A stretch of 64,000 nucleotides of DNA. Origin: Eucommia ulmoides (taxonomy: Eukaryota > Streptophyta > Magnoliopsida > Garryales > Eucommiaceae). The stretch covers positions 22,335,901-22,399,900 of the forward strand of contig CM028326.1 of NCBI GenBank assembly GCA_016647705.1. The letters are read 5' to 3'. Under the pieces are notes generated by a model. That model was not told the origin of the DNA. It made no database searches and saw only the letters and a list, made by a program, of their open reading frames with translations. Made by a program: the position numbers and the translations under genes. This document shows, piece after piece, positions 10,627-21,860 of the stretch; positions within the stretch are counted from its first letter, which is position 1, and each line of letters starts with the position of its first letter.

Positions 10627-11989
10627 TGATAGGTGTAATTTATCTATTTATTCCCAAGCTGGTTTTGGTAGTTTTTGAGTATTTTTATAGCGTTTTAATA
10701 TATTTTTATTTGTTTATGTATAAATCAAGTGTTTGGGGGCGAAAATGGTCCATAAACGATCAAGTCGGTGGAAGAACGGTGGGAAAACAAGCAAAAAGAT
10801 AAAAGTTCAGAACCTGTAGCCCACCGCTGTAACGGTGAAACCACCGCTGTAGTGGTCAAAATACAGAGAGCTCGACCGCTGTAGCGGTGAAACTACCGCT
10901 ACAACGGTCATCACGCAAAAAGCCACCGACTTCTCCACCGCTGCAGTAGTCAGACGTAAGACAGTTTAGATATTTTAGAATATTTTGTTGATATTTTGGA
11001 TCCTATAAATATCCTCTCTTCTCCCCCCCCCCCCCCCCAAACACTTAGGAATGTTTTTGGGAGGTCTTGAGAGCACCAAGGCCATTCAACCAAGAGACGA
11101 TCACAATTCCAAGAAAGAGGAAACGATCTCGGAGCGGTTTTAGCGTCGGTTCTTCGATAATGGCTAGTCTTCTCGTTTCTCTCTATTTTTCTTAGTTTGG
11201 TTGATTGTTTTGTATATGTTTAGCTTTTTTCTAGTTGAATATAAGGCTATGACCTTGTATAGCTAAACATATATTATCTAGGGCTTGATGTACTTCATGA
11301 AAACGTTGTTTGTATAAATTGATGTTTCGTTATCGGTTGTTCATATTTATCTGATTGTGTTTACCATTTTATTACAATCTTATTATGCTTTTTATAGTAT
11401 TAGGGTTGATTTTGAGAATAAGGGGGTTTGACACTTGGGAGAGGAAACCTCGAATTCGAACTAGGGTTTAAACACAACCTGACGATCTAATGACCCGGGA
11501 GGGCATTAGAAAATATGCAATCCATGAGGTTGGGGTGAGACTCATGTGACCAAGTGTTGTATAGACGCTCGAGGAGGGCTTTGACATTGACGCGAAGTCA
11601 TATATTCATTCACTTTACACTTAGGAGAGGAATACAGTGAGATTTCGATACCGAAATTGTCGGATATGATGAATGTCGTTAATGTAAACTAGATTGAAAC
11701 GAACACGTTTAAGTGGACGAAGTTAATCCTTAGGCAGTTTACTCCCATTAACGTCAATATTAGTATATCAGATTAATTAGTTTAATTAGTTAATTAGTTT
11801 AGTATATTATTTTAAAAACAAAAATATAAATTTGAGTTATCTAAATAAAGTTCGGTTATGATAATCGCGGTACTCAACGACCATCTAATCCAATCCCTGT
11901 GGATACAACAAACCTTACTTTTCCCAATCTATACTAAAATTTGACCTGTACATTTGCGGTGAAAGTAACAACGTAATTTCGCGCTACCA
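10627..11989 (+). repeat. 3' LTR of the Athila-like element
   Basis: 1363 bp. It retains the 62-bp segment lost from the 5' LTR and carries a poly-C run (11023-11039). It contains a good inverted repeat, accgctgtagcggt, at 10875-10888 among several weaker ones. Confidence 0.88.
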
Positions 11990-14860
11990 AGGATCCCAAG
12001 AGTGAGAGAGCACGCCTAATACCTGATAAGAATCTAGTCTCCTTCTAAGTCCACCCTGAGGATAGCTCTAAGATAGTGAAGATCGGGACCGAGATGGATC
12101 CCGAGGTGCGACAGGCTTAGAAAAACTCCTCAAGAAGAATAGAGATGTCTTGGCATGGTCATACTTCACTTGTTGAGGACTGATCTCCGGGTGGCCATGC
12201 ATCGATTGTTCATCAACCCTGCCCACCTACTTGTTTTTTAGAAAAGAAGAAAATTTCACCCAGAGATATAGGTTGTTATCGCCAGAGATATAGGTTTTTC
12301 AGAAGCTGATAGACGTCGGGGTGATAGATGAAATTACCTTCCCGAATTGGCTAGCCAACGTGGTTCTACCTAAGAAGGCAGGGGAAAGTAGCGGATGTGT
12401 GTCAACTACGAAGACCTCAACAAAGTGTGTCCCAAGGACTTATTCCCTTTTTCAAGTATCAATGAGATGATCGATGCCACCACCGTGTTTAAACGTTTCA
12501 ATTTCCTAGACGCATTCTACGGGCACAACCAAATATCAATGTACCATCCCGACTGCTTAAAAACGTCCTTCGTAATAGACAAAGCTACCTACTAGTATAA
12601 GGTAATGCCATTTGGACTAAAGAACACCGGTGCGACCAATTAATGACTCGTGAACAAGATGTTCAAGTTCAAAATTGAGAAGTCTATGGAGGTGTACGTA
12701 GATGACATGCTTATCAAGAGTCTGTTGGCCGAGCAGTACATCGTTGATGTCCAAATGTGCTTTGACATTATCTGGATGCACAAACTGAAGCTCAACACTC
12801 CAAGTGCGTCTTCGGAGTGACCTCCAATACGTTTCTGGGCTTTATGGTCTCAAAGAGGGGAATAGACTCCAACCTGAATCAAATCCGGGCCATCATGGAA
12901 ATGTCCTCTTCAAGGACCAAGAGGGAAGTTCGGAGCTTGGCGGAAAGGGAGACAGCCCTAAGCTGTTTCATCTCCTAGTTAAGTGATAGGTGTTTTTCCT
13001 TCTTCAAGCTACTGAGGGAAACTAAGACTTATGAATGGATGGAACAGTGTGAGCTCCTCATTATTAACCACGCCAACACTCAAAAATGAATTATTTATAT
13101 ACCTCTCCAAATCTCCAATGGCAGTGAGCATCACCTTAATTCAAAAGGATGGAAAAGTTAGCACTCGCCTTGCTGGTGGCCTCTAGGACAATGCGATAAT
13201 ATTTCTAGGCTCACACCATACCCCGGACACATCCGGGAAGTTAATTCAATTGTCCTTTAAGCTCAAAACGTTCCACATCAACTACTACCCGCATACTACC
13301 ATTAAAGGACATGTCATAGCTAATTTCATTGTCGAATTTACATTCGCCGAAGAATCTCTACTAGAAACAACAATCTTGTCCAGCCCGAAAAAGACCACCC
13401 AGGCTTAGTCTCTCAAAGCATGCCGGTTAAGTGCCATTGTTACAAGAGAGGCTCCAAATGAAGACTCTCCCTGGCTAGGGTGGAGGCTGTTCACCGACGG
13501 TTTCTCCAACCAAAAGGGTAGTGGGCAAAATTAGTTATGTCCATCCACATAGGAAAAGAGATCGAGTACTCACTCAAATTAACTTCAAGTCCATTAATAA
13601 TGAAGCTGCGTATGAGGCTCTGATCGTTGGACTAAGATTAGTATAGGAACAATGGACCTCTCAGTCTTTTGCAATTCCCAGTTGGTAGTCAATCAAGTGA
13701 AAGGAGAGTACCAGGACAAGGATGACAATACGGAGAGATATCTAGCCAAGGTAAGAGATCTTCGGGAAGAGTAGTATTCTCCTAGTGTCACCTAGGTTCC
13801 CCAAGATAAAAATCTTTATGTTAATGCATTAGCCAATCTAGCCTTGTTTGTGCCGTCCAAAGGTCCCCAGCATGTTCCTGTGGAGATTCTCCACATGCCT
13901 AGCATCGACGAGATAGAGTAAGTCAACCAGGTCGATGATGTAGATATTTTGTCATGTTGGATGGACCTAATTCAGCAGTATATTAAGCATGACACCCTTT
14001 GAAATGACAAAGTCGAGGCCAAGAGACTCCGATATAGGGCCTCCAGGTATTTCTGGAAAATGGAGTCCAGTACTAGAGGTCATTTTCAGGCCCGAATTCT
14101 TGATGCTTGTGCCCCAGGCTCAGTATGTTCTGGCCAAAGTTCACGAAGGCGTACGCGAGAATCATACGGGATGACAGTCACTCGCATCGAAAATAATTTT
14201 CAACAGGTATTATTAGTCGACGCTAGCACACGACACAAAACTCTAAATACAAGTATGCGACAAATGCCAAAGGTTTGCCCCACATCTGTAGCTACCTCCA
14301 ACATAAATGATGCCTATAAGCAGCCCGCGACCCTTTTCATAGTGGGGAATCGACATCATCAGACCTTTCCCTATAGGGATAGGCCATTGCAAGTTCCTTC
14401 TAGTGGTAATCAACTATTTCACAAAGTGGGTGGAAGCAGAACCCTTGGCCACCATACCCAAAGAAAACATATGAAACTTAGCATGGAAAAACTTGGTATG
14501 CCATTTCGGCATTTCTAGGGCCATCATCACCGATAAAGTGAAGTAGTTCGACAATGACTTATTCACAGAGTTCTACTCCAGATTGGTAATTCAGAAGCAC
14601 TTCTCGTCTCCTAGACACCCCCAAGCAAATGGTCAGGTAGAGGTGACCGACCGCACTATTCTCTACATGATCAAAATGTGACTCAACAGATCTAAAAGGG
14701 TATGGGTAGAGGATCTCTTGAGTGTCCTCTAGGCCTACCATACTATCGCTCAGACCCCAACAAGAGAAACACCTTATGCCCTCGCCTTTGGATCAGAGAC
14801 AATCATTATAGTAGAGCTCCAAATATCCAATCGATCGACTGATGTCCATGATGATAAACC
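11990..14860 (+). pseudogene. Tat-lineage gypsy pol remnant (RT, RNase H, integrase)
   Basis: Continuation of the element whose gag-protease is at 1-1274. Domains in order are as follows. The RT lead-in has RDVLAWSY near 12145. The RT core at 12395-12760 has CVNYEDLNKVCPKD, DAFYGHNQI and MPFGLKN, with the catalytic motif YVDD at 12697-12708. RNase H spans about 13460-13770 (RLFTDGFSNQKG; QLVVNQVKGEY). The integrase zinc region has AKVHEGVRENHTG near 14120 and CDKCQRFAP near 14255. The integrase core follows at 14330-14830 (FTKWVEAEPLATIP, HPQANGQVEVTDRTI). Many stops and frameshifts break it, so it is inactive. Order PR-RT-RH-INT confirms Ty3/gypsy; the downstream antisense ORF supports the Tat lineage. 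Confidence 0.9.
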
Positions 14861-14864
14861 TTCG

Positions 14865-15235
14865 ACTGAGAAGGTAAAATGCCTACGTCATTGATTTAGT
14901 GGCTATGGTAAGACACCCTAAATCTCGGGGTAAAACGCCTAATCCACTAAACAATGGTTATGGTGAGACATCTTCAATCGCAAGGTAAAATTCCTAAACC
15001 ATCAGTCGGCATCTCCTACGAAAAATTCCCAAATAGAGAGGTAAGCTGCCTAAGTTAGCGACTCAGTAGCCATGATGAGAAACCCCCAATTGTGGGGTAA
15101 AACGCCTAACCAACTGCGCGACAATCATGGAGAGACACCTTTGACCATGGAATAGAACACTATCACCAGTCTGTGAGTCCCCATGGTGAGATACCTCTAA
15201 TTGTGAGGTAAAACACTTGAGCGACTAACCGACAA
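14865..15235 (+). repeat. Degenerate tandem repeats 3' of integrase
   Basis: About six degenerate units of roughly 60 bp share 'ggtaaaa.gcctaa' and 'atggtgagaca.c...' (for example at 14872, 14931, 14979, 15096 and 15208). Tandem arrays in the untranslated region after integrase are common in Tat elements, so I assign this to the host gypsy element. Confidence 0.7.
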
Positions 15236-15578
15236 CTGCAGCTAAAAACTTTGTTCGCGAGTAAAAACAATGTGGCCAAAATAGCTGACAGAAAAGGAAA
15301 AAATAATGTCTTTATCCTTGTAGACCCTACGTCAGAGAATCACATGTGCATACAAGCGTAGAGATTTCTACCCCTTTATCAAGAACATGGGAAGGAAGAG
15401 CGCGTATGGTATGTTGTACCATAATAATACTAAAAACAAAAAAGGAAGGGTACTAACCGCTGACTAGTTCGGTCCCAAAACAAAAACATCCTATTCATTT
15501 TCAACCAATTTGATTCGAAGCCCACAATAGGACCAAAAAAAAAGGGTAAAAAAATAGCAAAATGAGTCCATGGCCAAC
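15236..15578. other. Unassigned spacer of the Tat element
   Basis: I see no ORF, repeat or RNA gene here. Position between integrase and the antisense ORF makes it retrotransposon untranslated sequence. Confidence 0.4.
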
Positions 15579-16163
15579 TTAGGGCCCTTCCGCTTTAGCA
15601 TCTCCAACAGTTGGGACCTCCTCCTCTGGCGCCAGCGCGACATCCTCATCTTCTAGAACAACTTCTTTCGGCTCTGACTTCTCAATGATTGGATCTTCCC
15701 CTTGCCTGAAAGGATATCTGGTAAGAGCCACGAGAGGATCTTCGCCCCCGACCTTCATAACGGCAAGGTCCCTGTAAAATCGTTGATACTCCTCCACTGC
15801 CCCTTCCGTAAAACCGTCAAGGATGGAAAATCCCAGGGGAGGTACAATATTATTTGAAACTCTAGCAAGGTGACCCTTTATCACATCATTTATGCATAAT
15901 TCGCTTTTATCATGCAGATAACGAGTATATAGCCAATTGTGGACAATCTTACCATTCTTCTTTAACCCACTCACGGATACCTGAAGTTGAGTCTTCGCTT
16001 GCTCTATGAAGTGCACTTGAGAAGTCTTATCCTCCACTTGAGACTCTAACCCTACAACCCTAGAATTCATTTTTGACTCTACCCTCTGGTTCGCCTTTAC
16101 TTGCGTCTGGATGAGCTCATAGCGAGACGCCCTTGAAGCACCATTTGCCTTCATCCTGGCCAA
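15579..16163 (-). pseudogene. Antisense accessory ORF of the Tat element, C-terminal part (194 codons)
   Basis: Open on the - strand, opposite to gag-pol. N-terminal ~75 residues are a basic, Gln/Glu-rich coiled-coil (ELIQTQVKANQRVESK, VVGLESQVEDKTSQVHFIEQ). A short conserved-looking block follows, FSILDGFTEGAVEEYQRFY (residues ~113-131). The tail is very acidic (EVVLEDEDVALAPEEE). An additional antisense ORF between integrase and the 3' LTR, with coiled-coil and acidic tail, is known for several Tat-lineage plant elements and is related to Pfam's 'putative gypsy type transposon' family. Assignment rests on position, strand and composition. The same architecture recurs at 18125-19593 and at 56344-57034. 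The N-terminal domain is not visible immediately upstream, so this is probably a fragment. Confidence 0.55.
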
Positions 16164-16535
16164 TTAATCATTGAACATATCCTTGGCCCTAGAACAATAT
16201 CTCTAGAGATGAACAAGCTCTATAAGATTGCTAGAAAGCATAGCATGATCCATTTTTACCTGGCGAATAAGCTTTTATTTCTCGTGAGTCCGAACCTGCT
16301 TCTTGTCGCGGGGGATGACAATACCCTTGTAGGAGAGACAAAGCCATGGACAGACTCCCCAAGGAAGAATCCTAAGACCTAGCAGGAAAGCTATGCCCCT
16401 TGAACTATGGCGTCCAAGTTTTGGTAAACTCGGCGGGACCTGTTTTCGGGTCACGCGAGGGTTTTGCATGAGCCACTTTTATAGGTCGCTTCTAGGGACG
16501 ATCTTGTATTTCTTGGGGATCAACATTTCGAGTGA
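16164..16535. other. Decayed upstream part of the antisense ORF
   Basis: Between the antisense ORF and the tandem duplication. The - strand has short open pieces such as PRVTRKQVPPSLPKLG (about 16420-16460) that look like decayed coding sequence. No domain recognised. Confidence 0.35.
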
Positions 16536-16847
16536 GAGATACTCTCTGCGAAAAGTCCCACTACTCTCTAGAATGGGACGAGCTTAGCTAAACCAATCTG
16601 CCAAATACCATAAGCCTAATAGGGCTAAGGTCGAAAGGAATGACGATTTTTTCGAACCATATCCGACTTATCAAACAATGCCTCAACTTTAGAGATACTC
16701 TCCACGACACGTTTTTCCACTCTCTGGAATGAGATGAACTCAACTAAACCAGTCTGCTAGACACCATAAGCATAGGAGGACCAATGTTAAAAGGAATGGT
16801 GATTTCTCTAACCTTCTTTGACTTATCAAACAACGCCTCAACTTCAA
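16536..16847 (-). repeat. 156-bp tandem duplication within antisense-ORF sequence
   Basis: Two units begin gagatactctc at 16536 and 16692 and both end 'tatcaaacaa.gcctcaactt'. On the - strand each unit reads a similar peptide (for example SKVEALFDKS and related text), so a coding module appears to have been duplicated before decay. Confidence 0.65.
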
Positions 16848-17413
16848 GGCCACTTTCTCCCACAGAAGGCGAGTCGAGAGCCGTAATCACTAGCTATAGT
16901 ACAACAACACTAATCCTCCTACCAGGCACTGACCCAGATGATGCCACCAGTTTATTCAGGGTACCAAAGGGCACATAACCCACTTCACTCTAAAACTGCC
17001 ATTTTTTTTAAATGATTTTAAAACCAGATCATTTAATTTTAACTAAATCCAAAACAAAAATTGCAAAATCGCGAAATCGTTTAAGATTTTTAAATTTTAT
17101 AAAAAAATCAAAACCAAAATTGTGGACCATTGTTTCTTATTTATCAATAAAAACAAAACTAAAATAAAAAATATAAATTCCAAAAACAAAAACCAAATCA
17201 CAAAACTATTAATTGTTACAATAACATTCCTAACGATTAATAAAATACAACAATAAAATCATAGATAATAATCACAAATGAATTATAACAATAAAATCAT
17301 AGATAATAGTCACAGTGAAATGATGAGAAATGAGTAAGAGAAGAGGTAAGGAGCAGGAGCAAGTGCACTTGATCGGCCAAGTAACAAATAAATTACAACC
17401 CTAGCAACCAGCC

Positions 17414-17454
<41 letters not shown>

Positions 17455-18124
17455 CACATACCAGGGATGGAGAAGTCTTTCTCCCTCCTCTAAGGTTTCG
17501 ACTCTACTGCTAGGGTCAACCAGAGTCGCCTTAAAGGAGGGCAGGTTCAGCTCTCGCCGAAGGTCCCAATGAGTGTTCTTTATGAGAGAGGCCATAGAAA
17601 TATCAAAAGGCGAAAGAAAGAAGTAAGAAAGATTCTATGCAGGAGAGTAGAAAACCCTAATTGCAAAAGTTGATTCTCCAAAAGCTACGCCACAAAGATT
17701 ATATAGGTAATTCTAGTAACGCAAGAAACACTTTAATACAATGTGCGACTGCTAAGATAGCTTCTCTAGGAAGCCTTTCCAAAAAATAAGTCGTTAGAAG
17801 TGCATGTGGCAAATTTAATCGTGATTAAACCCTTCACCCGTGAGAAATAACTTTGGCCCAGATAAAGGATTGGGGGAGCAGGGGATTAGGTACATGCTCC
17901 AATCAAAATAAAGACATGCATCAAAGAAACCACAAAAAATAGTAAAAGGAAAAAACCTTTTTCATTAATAAAAAAGAGTAAGAAAGGGGTACACCAAAAA
18001 AAAAAAAGTTGATTTTCCCTCTTCTCTTTCTTTTCTTCTCCAGACCTAGCTATCTTGAGGCCTCTTCCTCTCCCTCCTAGCTTGGGAGTTTGAGGAACTT
18101 CCCTTGGGATAAGATAAGTCGGCC
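16848..18124. other. Unassigned AT-rich and LTR-like stretch
   Basis: No protein domain seen. 16990-17330 is AT-rich with near-repeats of 'aacaataaaatcatagataat'. 17456-18124 looks like retrotransposon untranslated or LTR sequence but I could not place its ends. Confidence 0.35.
17417..17450. repeat. (AC)n microsatellite
   Basis: Seventeen uninterrupted AC dinucleotides. The valine/cysteine-rich end of a small - strand frame here is only this repeat. Confidence 0.95.
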
Positions 18125-19593
18125 TTACGGGAGGGACCGGGACCATCGCCAGAGGAGAATGAGCGCCAAACCATGCTGCGACAGGCCTAGCATACGGTAT
18201 CCTAGAGCTTTAAAAATACGGTTCTCCAAACCGTCGACATCCAAAACAGGCTCCAAGGTCTTGCCTCTCATCCTGTCTGACACATTCTCCATTACCGCAT
18301 GATGAAAAGCCTCAAGGAAAAGTGACCACTCCAATTGGTCTATTCGGTCGTCCATGTCATTGAGCTTCACCTGAAGGCGAACCTTCTCCTCACCACTCTC
18401 TATACGAAGTGTAGCTATCTCCCATTCTAGTTCCAGCTTCTGAATTAACATATGAAGGAACTGGTCTACCATAATGGAAACTGTCGATTGGAGGGTGCTC
18501 ATGTGAGCAACTTCCTCCGCGGTGGTAGCAAGAGGAATGATAATGACATAGGTCTCATCTACCCTAGCTCTCTTAAGGGTGAAGAGGCGGAAAGTCTCCT
18601 CGACAGCATGAAAACCAACTCCAGGCATTCTTTAAGACACAAAAGAGGAAAAACAGAAGATGACGAAGTAACGAACGAGGATGTAACCTAGCATGTCTCT
18701 AGTATTCATAGAAGTAAAAATGCTAAATGAGATTCTACCTTAGATGTCTTACCAATTGAATTGAAACAACGACGCATGTAAACAGACCGATGTGACTGGC
18801 CTGCACAAGAAATCGTGCGTGCCATTATGAAGATATTCCTGAAAAATCGTGCAAACATCCATGATGACATGTTAGCCCCAAAAAGGGGTAAACCTATACT
18901 CTATAGCCTATTTTGGCGACATCCTGCCCTTGAAAGTTGGGCGCTCCTCTCAAATAACGCCTAACCTGTCAAATAAATTAATTGAGAGAGGGCGAGGCCT
19001 CATTCGCCTATTCTGACGAGATAAAAAAGGTTCTCCATTTTCACTACCTGGAGGGGAAGATCAGCGTACTGGCTTCTCCCTCACAGGACCAGGTAACAGA
19101 TGTAACTTCTCTAGACCCTTTGAAGGACACAATGGATTTGATGCAGCTCTTCTTGGACTGATTAAAGCTCTGCATGATCTTTCTGCCACTCACGAAATAG
19201 GTGAGACTCGTCTGTGTTGGAGGCATGCAGGCCTCAAAGTTCCTCCTGCATAAGGTGGGGTTGGTTCTTCATCTCCCTCGCATGGGCTTCGACTTCTCTC
19301 ATTAACTCTACCTCATTATTGTGGCAAAAATACAGAAAGGCCACCTTATGAAGAAGCTACACGGCATGGGACACTGCAAACCTGTTTACCACATACAAAT
19401 CAGCTCTTCGCAGAGACTCTATATGGCGAGGCATGAGAATTGAGCGACAGAAGTCTAAAGCATTGGAGGAATCTCTACAGATGGTGGATTCCAGCATAAG
19501 TCTGGTGTTCCTCACCTCCAAAGCAGGATGTATTTTCAATGAAAGAACCGTCAAGGATGTATTTTCGTCCCTCACAAGAATCGTAAGCACCAC
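18125..19593 (-). pseudogene. Second copy of an antisense accessory ORF (Tat type), decayed
   Basis: Coding-like text on the - strand runs from about 19593 to 18125 with frameshifts. The upstream part (19360-19593 and 19044-19226) reads as helical text with HNNEVELMREVEAHAREM and HLFREWQKDHAELQSVQEEL, a coiled-coil. The downstream 167-codon open part (18125-18628) has IQKLELEWEIATLRIESGEEK, then LFLEAFHHAVMENVSD. Architecture (coiled-coil followed by a conserved helical block) is like 15579-16163, so it is a second, independent accessory-ORF fragment. No start or splice structure could be fixed, and 18640-19030 is a non-coding gap. Confidence 0.45.
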
Positions 19594-20476
19594 TATTCTT
19601 GTTTCTGTTTATTTTATTTATACTTTTGCCATTAGTTTTTTTTCCCGTCTAATTTAAGAAATGTCATTTTTGCCCTTACGTTTTACTCATTTTTTGGTTG
19701 ACAGCATATACATACACACACACTCCTTACATGTGTCACTTGTTCATCTATGTGCTCTTCAAATCCCTCCCAAGTTTACACATGGATACATATCGCTAGC
19801 CCCTCTTCCTTCCACGTTGCACTTGCCATAGTTGGAACTATGCCACGTTTTTACTGTCTGGCCTACTGCTTGCCACTTCTTCTTTTACCCGTTACAATTT
19901 TTTATATTGGTATTTCATTTGTGCCTTCCAGTTTGTTTCTGGACTTGCTCACAAATATTGTGTTACCTCTATATTTTTATCTTATTCTAATACATTTGTC
20001 TTACATTACCAAGTTGCATGTTATTTGTGAACTATCATTTTCTTCCCATGCTCTTCTTTTGTGCTTGTATGCCTATCTTTTTATCTGTATATAACTATTG
20101 TTTTGTACTTATATTTTAGCATACACGTCTTCGTTCTGCAAACATCATTACTTCTAGGTATTTCTTTTCTACCTATTACCTGTTAGTTACGTTACTGTTG
20201 TTTCGTGAAATTCATTTTGTTTTTATATGTGTTTACAAGTTTCTCCTCAACTACTATTTCATTCTCATATGCCACTTTTTCTTTTCACCGTCTATTTCTT
20301 CTATCTTACGCAACAATTATTTTCTCCATATGCCTGGCTGCACATCGGTCATCAGTATTTTATTCTCTCTTCTTTTAGGTGGTTACTTATTTTTATATTT
20401 AAAAACAAATTTAAGATATTCAAATTTATTTTTCTTCTAGGTACATGGTCAGCAGTAAATGAATGCCAAAACATGA
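19594..20476. other. T-rich stretch left of the copia insertion
   Basis: Pyrimidine-rich on the + strand and without a convincing ORF (the hydrophobic frames reflect T-richness). It ends with 'tttttcttctag' (20430-20441), which would be a good splice acceptor on the + strand. Confidence 0.4.
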
Positions 20477-20481
20477 ACTCA

Positions 20482-20892
20482 TCTTGGATTATGGAGTGGG
20501 TCGGGTCGACTCGTGGAGCATCCACATGGGCCCCTGATTCATGGAGAGTCACCATGTGAATGGGTGCACCTCTTGGTCTTAAAGATCACGTCTATTCGAT
20601 AGACACCTATTGGAACGGACATACCCTTTCGGTACACACCCATTGGAAATGAAACATTCTTTGAGATTTTCTTTATAAATATGCTTTGATACCTCTAAGG
20701 TTTCTATCCCATCAGATTACAAAAAAGTTTAAGTAGCCTTGGTTAGTGAGTGTGTGAATATTATCAAAAAAAATAAAATACTCTTATAGTATTTTTCTGG
20801 CCGACGAGAGAAGAAACGAGGAACGGATTGTAAACGAGTCTTCCGAATTCAAAAAGTATGCTTTCGTTTTAATGTTTCCGCATTTGTCTACA
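20482..20892 (+). repeat. 5' LTR of the copia element
   Basis: 411 bp, matching 40760-41167. Its first bases are TCTTGG where the 3' copy has TGTTGG, so the terminal TG has mutated. It ends ...CTACA. Confidence 0.9.
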
Positions 20893-20893
20893 T

Positions 20894-20906
20894 TGGTATC
20901 AGAGCC
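20894..20906 (+). promoter_or_regulatory. Primer-binding site, initiator tRNA-Met
   Basis: tggtatcagagcc immediately follows the 5' LTR; this is the standard plant copia PBS. Confidence 0.93.
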
Positions 20907-21860
20907 TTATAGACTCGTTTCACCAAATCATGTTGTCCATGGAAGAAAATCATTTTTTTTTCTCGTAAATGGCCGAAATTGTTTTTTCAAAAAAGTTCGA
21001 TAGTTTTGGAAAAAAAATTATATAGAAATTTTTTTTTCGTTTCATTAGGAGTTCAACGATATAAATTTAATAAAATTTGGACTGACGGTTAATTTTATAT
21101 GATTTTTTTAAGATTGAAAACGTAGAATTTTGTAAGCGTTGTTCATGATTTCTGGTTCTGAATAAGTGAGGAAGACATTGTTTCAGTTTTATTTGATGAT
21201 ATGATGTGTGTATTTTTAAATTTAGTTACATACGTTTGTACTGAAATGACATGTTGGTCTGTTGGCACCTCTTTGTAACGTGGGTGTTGTGGGTGTGCCG
21301 GGTCTAGGTTCAAATCTTGGTACTGTTATTTATATATTTTTTATTTAATCTTTTAAATAGCGAAAAAACAAAAGGCTTTAATGAATGAGCCCAGCGGGAT
21401 TCAAACCTATACCCTCTAGAAATTAAAAAGTCCTAACAACCACTACGTCAACTCAGCACTATATGTATATTGTTGCATTTATTTATATATTTCACGACAG
21501 TATTCTAATTACATGCTCAATCATATAGCATGACATGAAATTTGATTTCGTTACTACTTGTCAGCATGAATTATATGTGAAATTTTTCATGTTATTTAAT
21601 TTGATATACATATCATGTTCATTTAGAAAAGCATGAAATTAGAATTTTTTTCGGCAATAATGAATTGAGATATGTTTTCCTCATTTTTTATTTTAAGCAT
21701 AATGTATCTAAATATGATTTAAATCTATAAATACAAGAGATGATTATGAGCATAACAAAATCTTGTACTATAGAGATATGTGTTATTTTTATATTCAATT
21801 GTTGCGGCAAAATAATTACTGTGTGTGCTAATATCCTAAATGTGCATAAAAGGTAGTGAA
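20907..21860 (+). other. Leader of the copia element
   Basis: Non-coding 5' leader between PBS and gag. It includes two convergent tRNA-promoter-like segments (separate entry). The remainder is AT-rich and shows nothing further. Confidence 0.6.
21250..21465. repeat. Convergent pair of tRNA-like (SINE-head-like) segments
   Basis: On the + strand, ttggtctgttggcacc (from 21254) followed by a box B-like ggttcaaatct (21307-21317). On the - strand, tgacgtagtgg (21440-21450) as box A and ggtttgaatcc (21398-21408) as box B. Spacing of each pair is close to that of tRNA genes. They may be two degenerate SINE heads in opposite orientation or a leader feature of the element; no poly-A tails or TSDs seen. 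Confidence 0.4.

Larger units (their letters stand above)
4430..11989 (+). mobile_element. Non-autonomous Athila-like Ty3/gypsy element with two LTRs
   Basis: Two LTRs in direct orientation (4430-5748 and 10627-11989), both running TGATAGGTG...CTACCA, enclose an internal region. Flanks are aagat (4425-4429) and aggat (11990-11994), a TSD with one change. A degenerate tRNA-Asp-type PBS follows the 5' LTR, and a G-rich polypurine tract precedes the 3' LTR. The internal part has one gag-like ORF and no protease, RT, RNase H or integrase. After removing the nested 2158-bp solo LTR (7771-9928), the internal region is only about 2.7 kb. It is therefore a non-autonomous derivative that would have depended on another element's enzymes. 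Confidence 0.85.
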
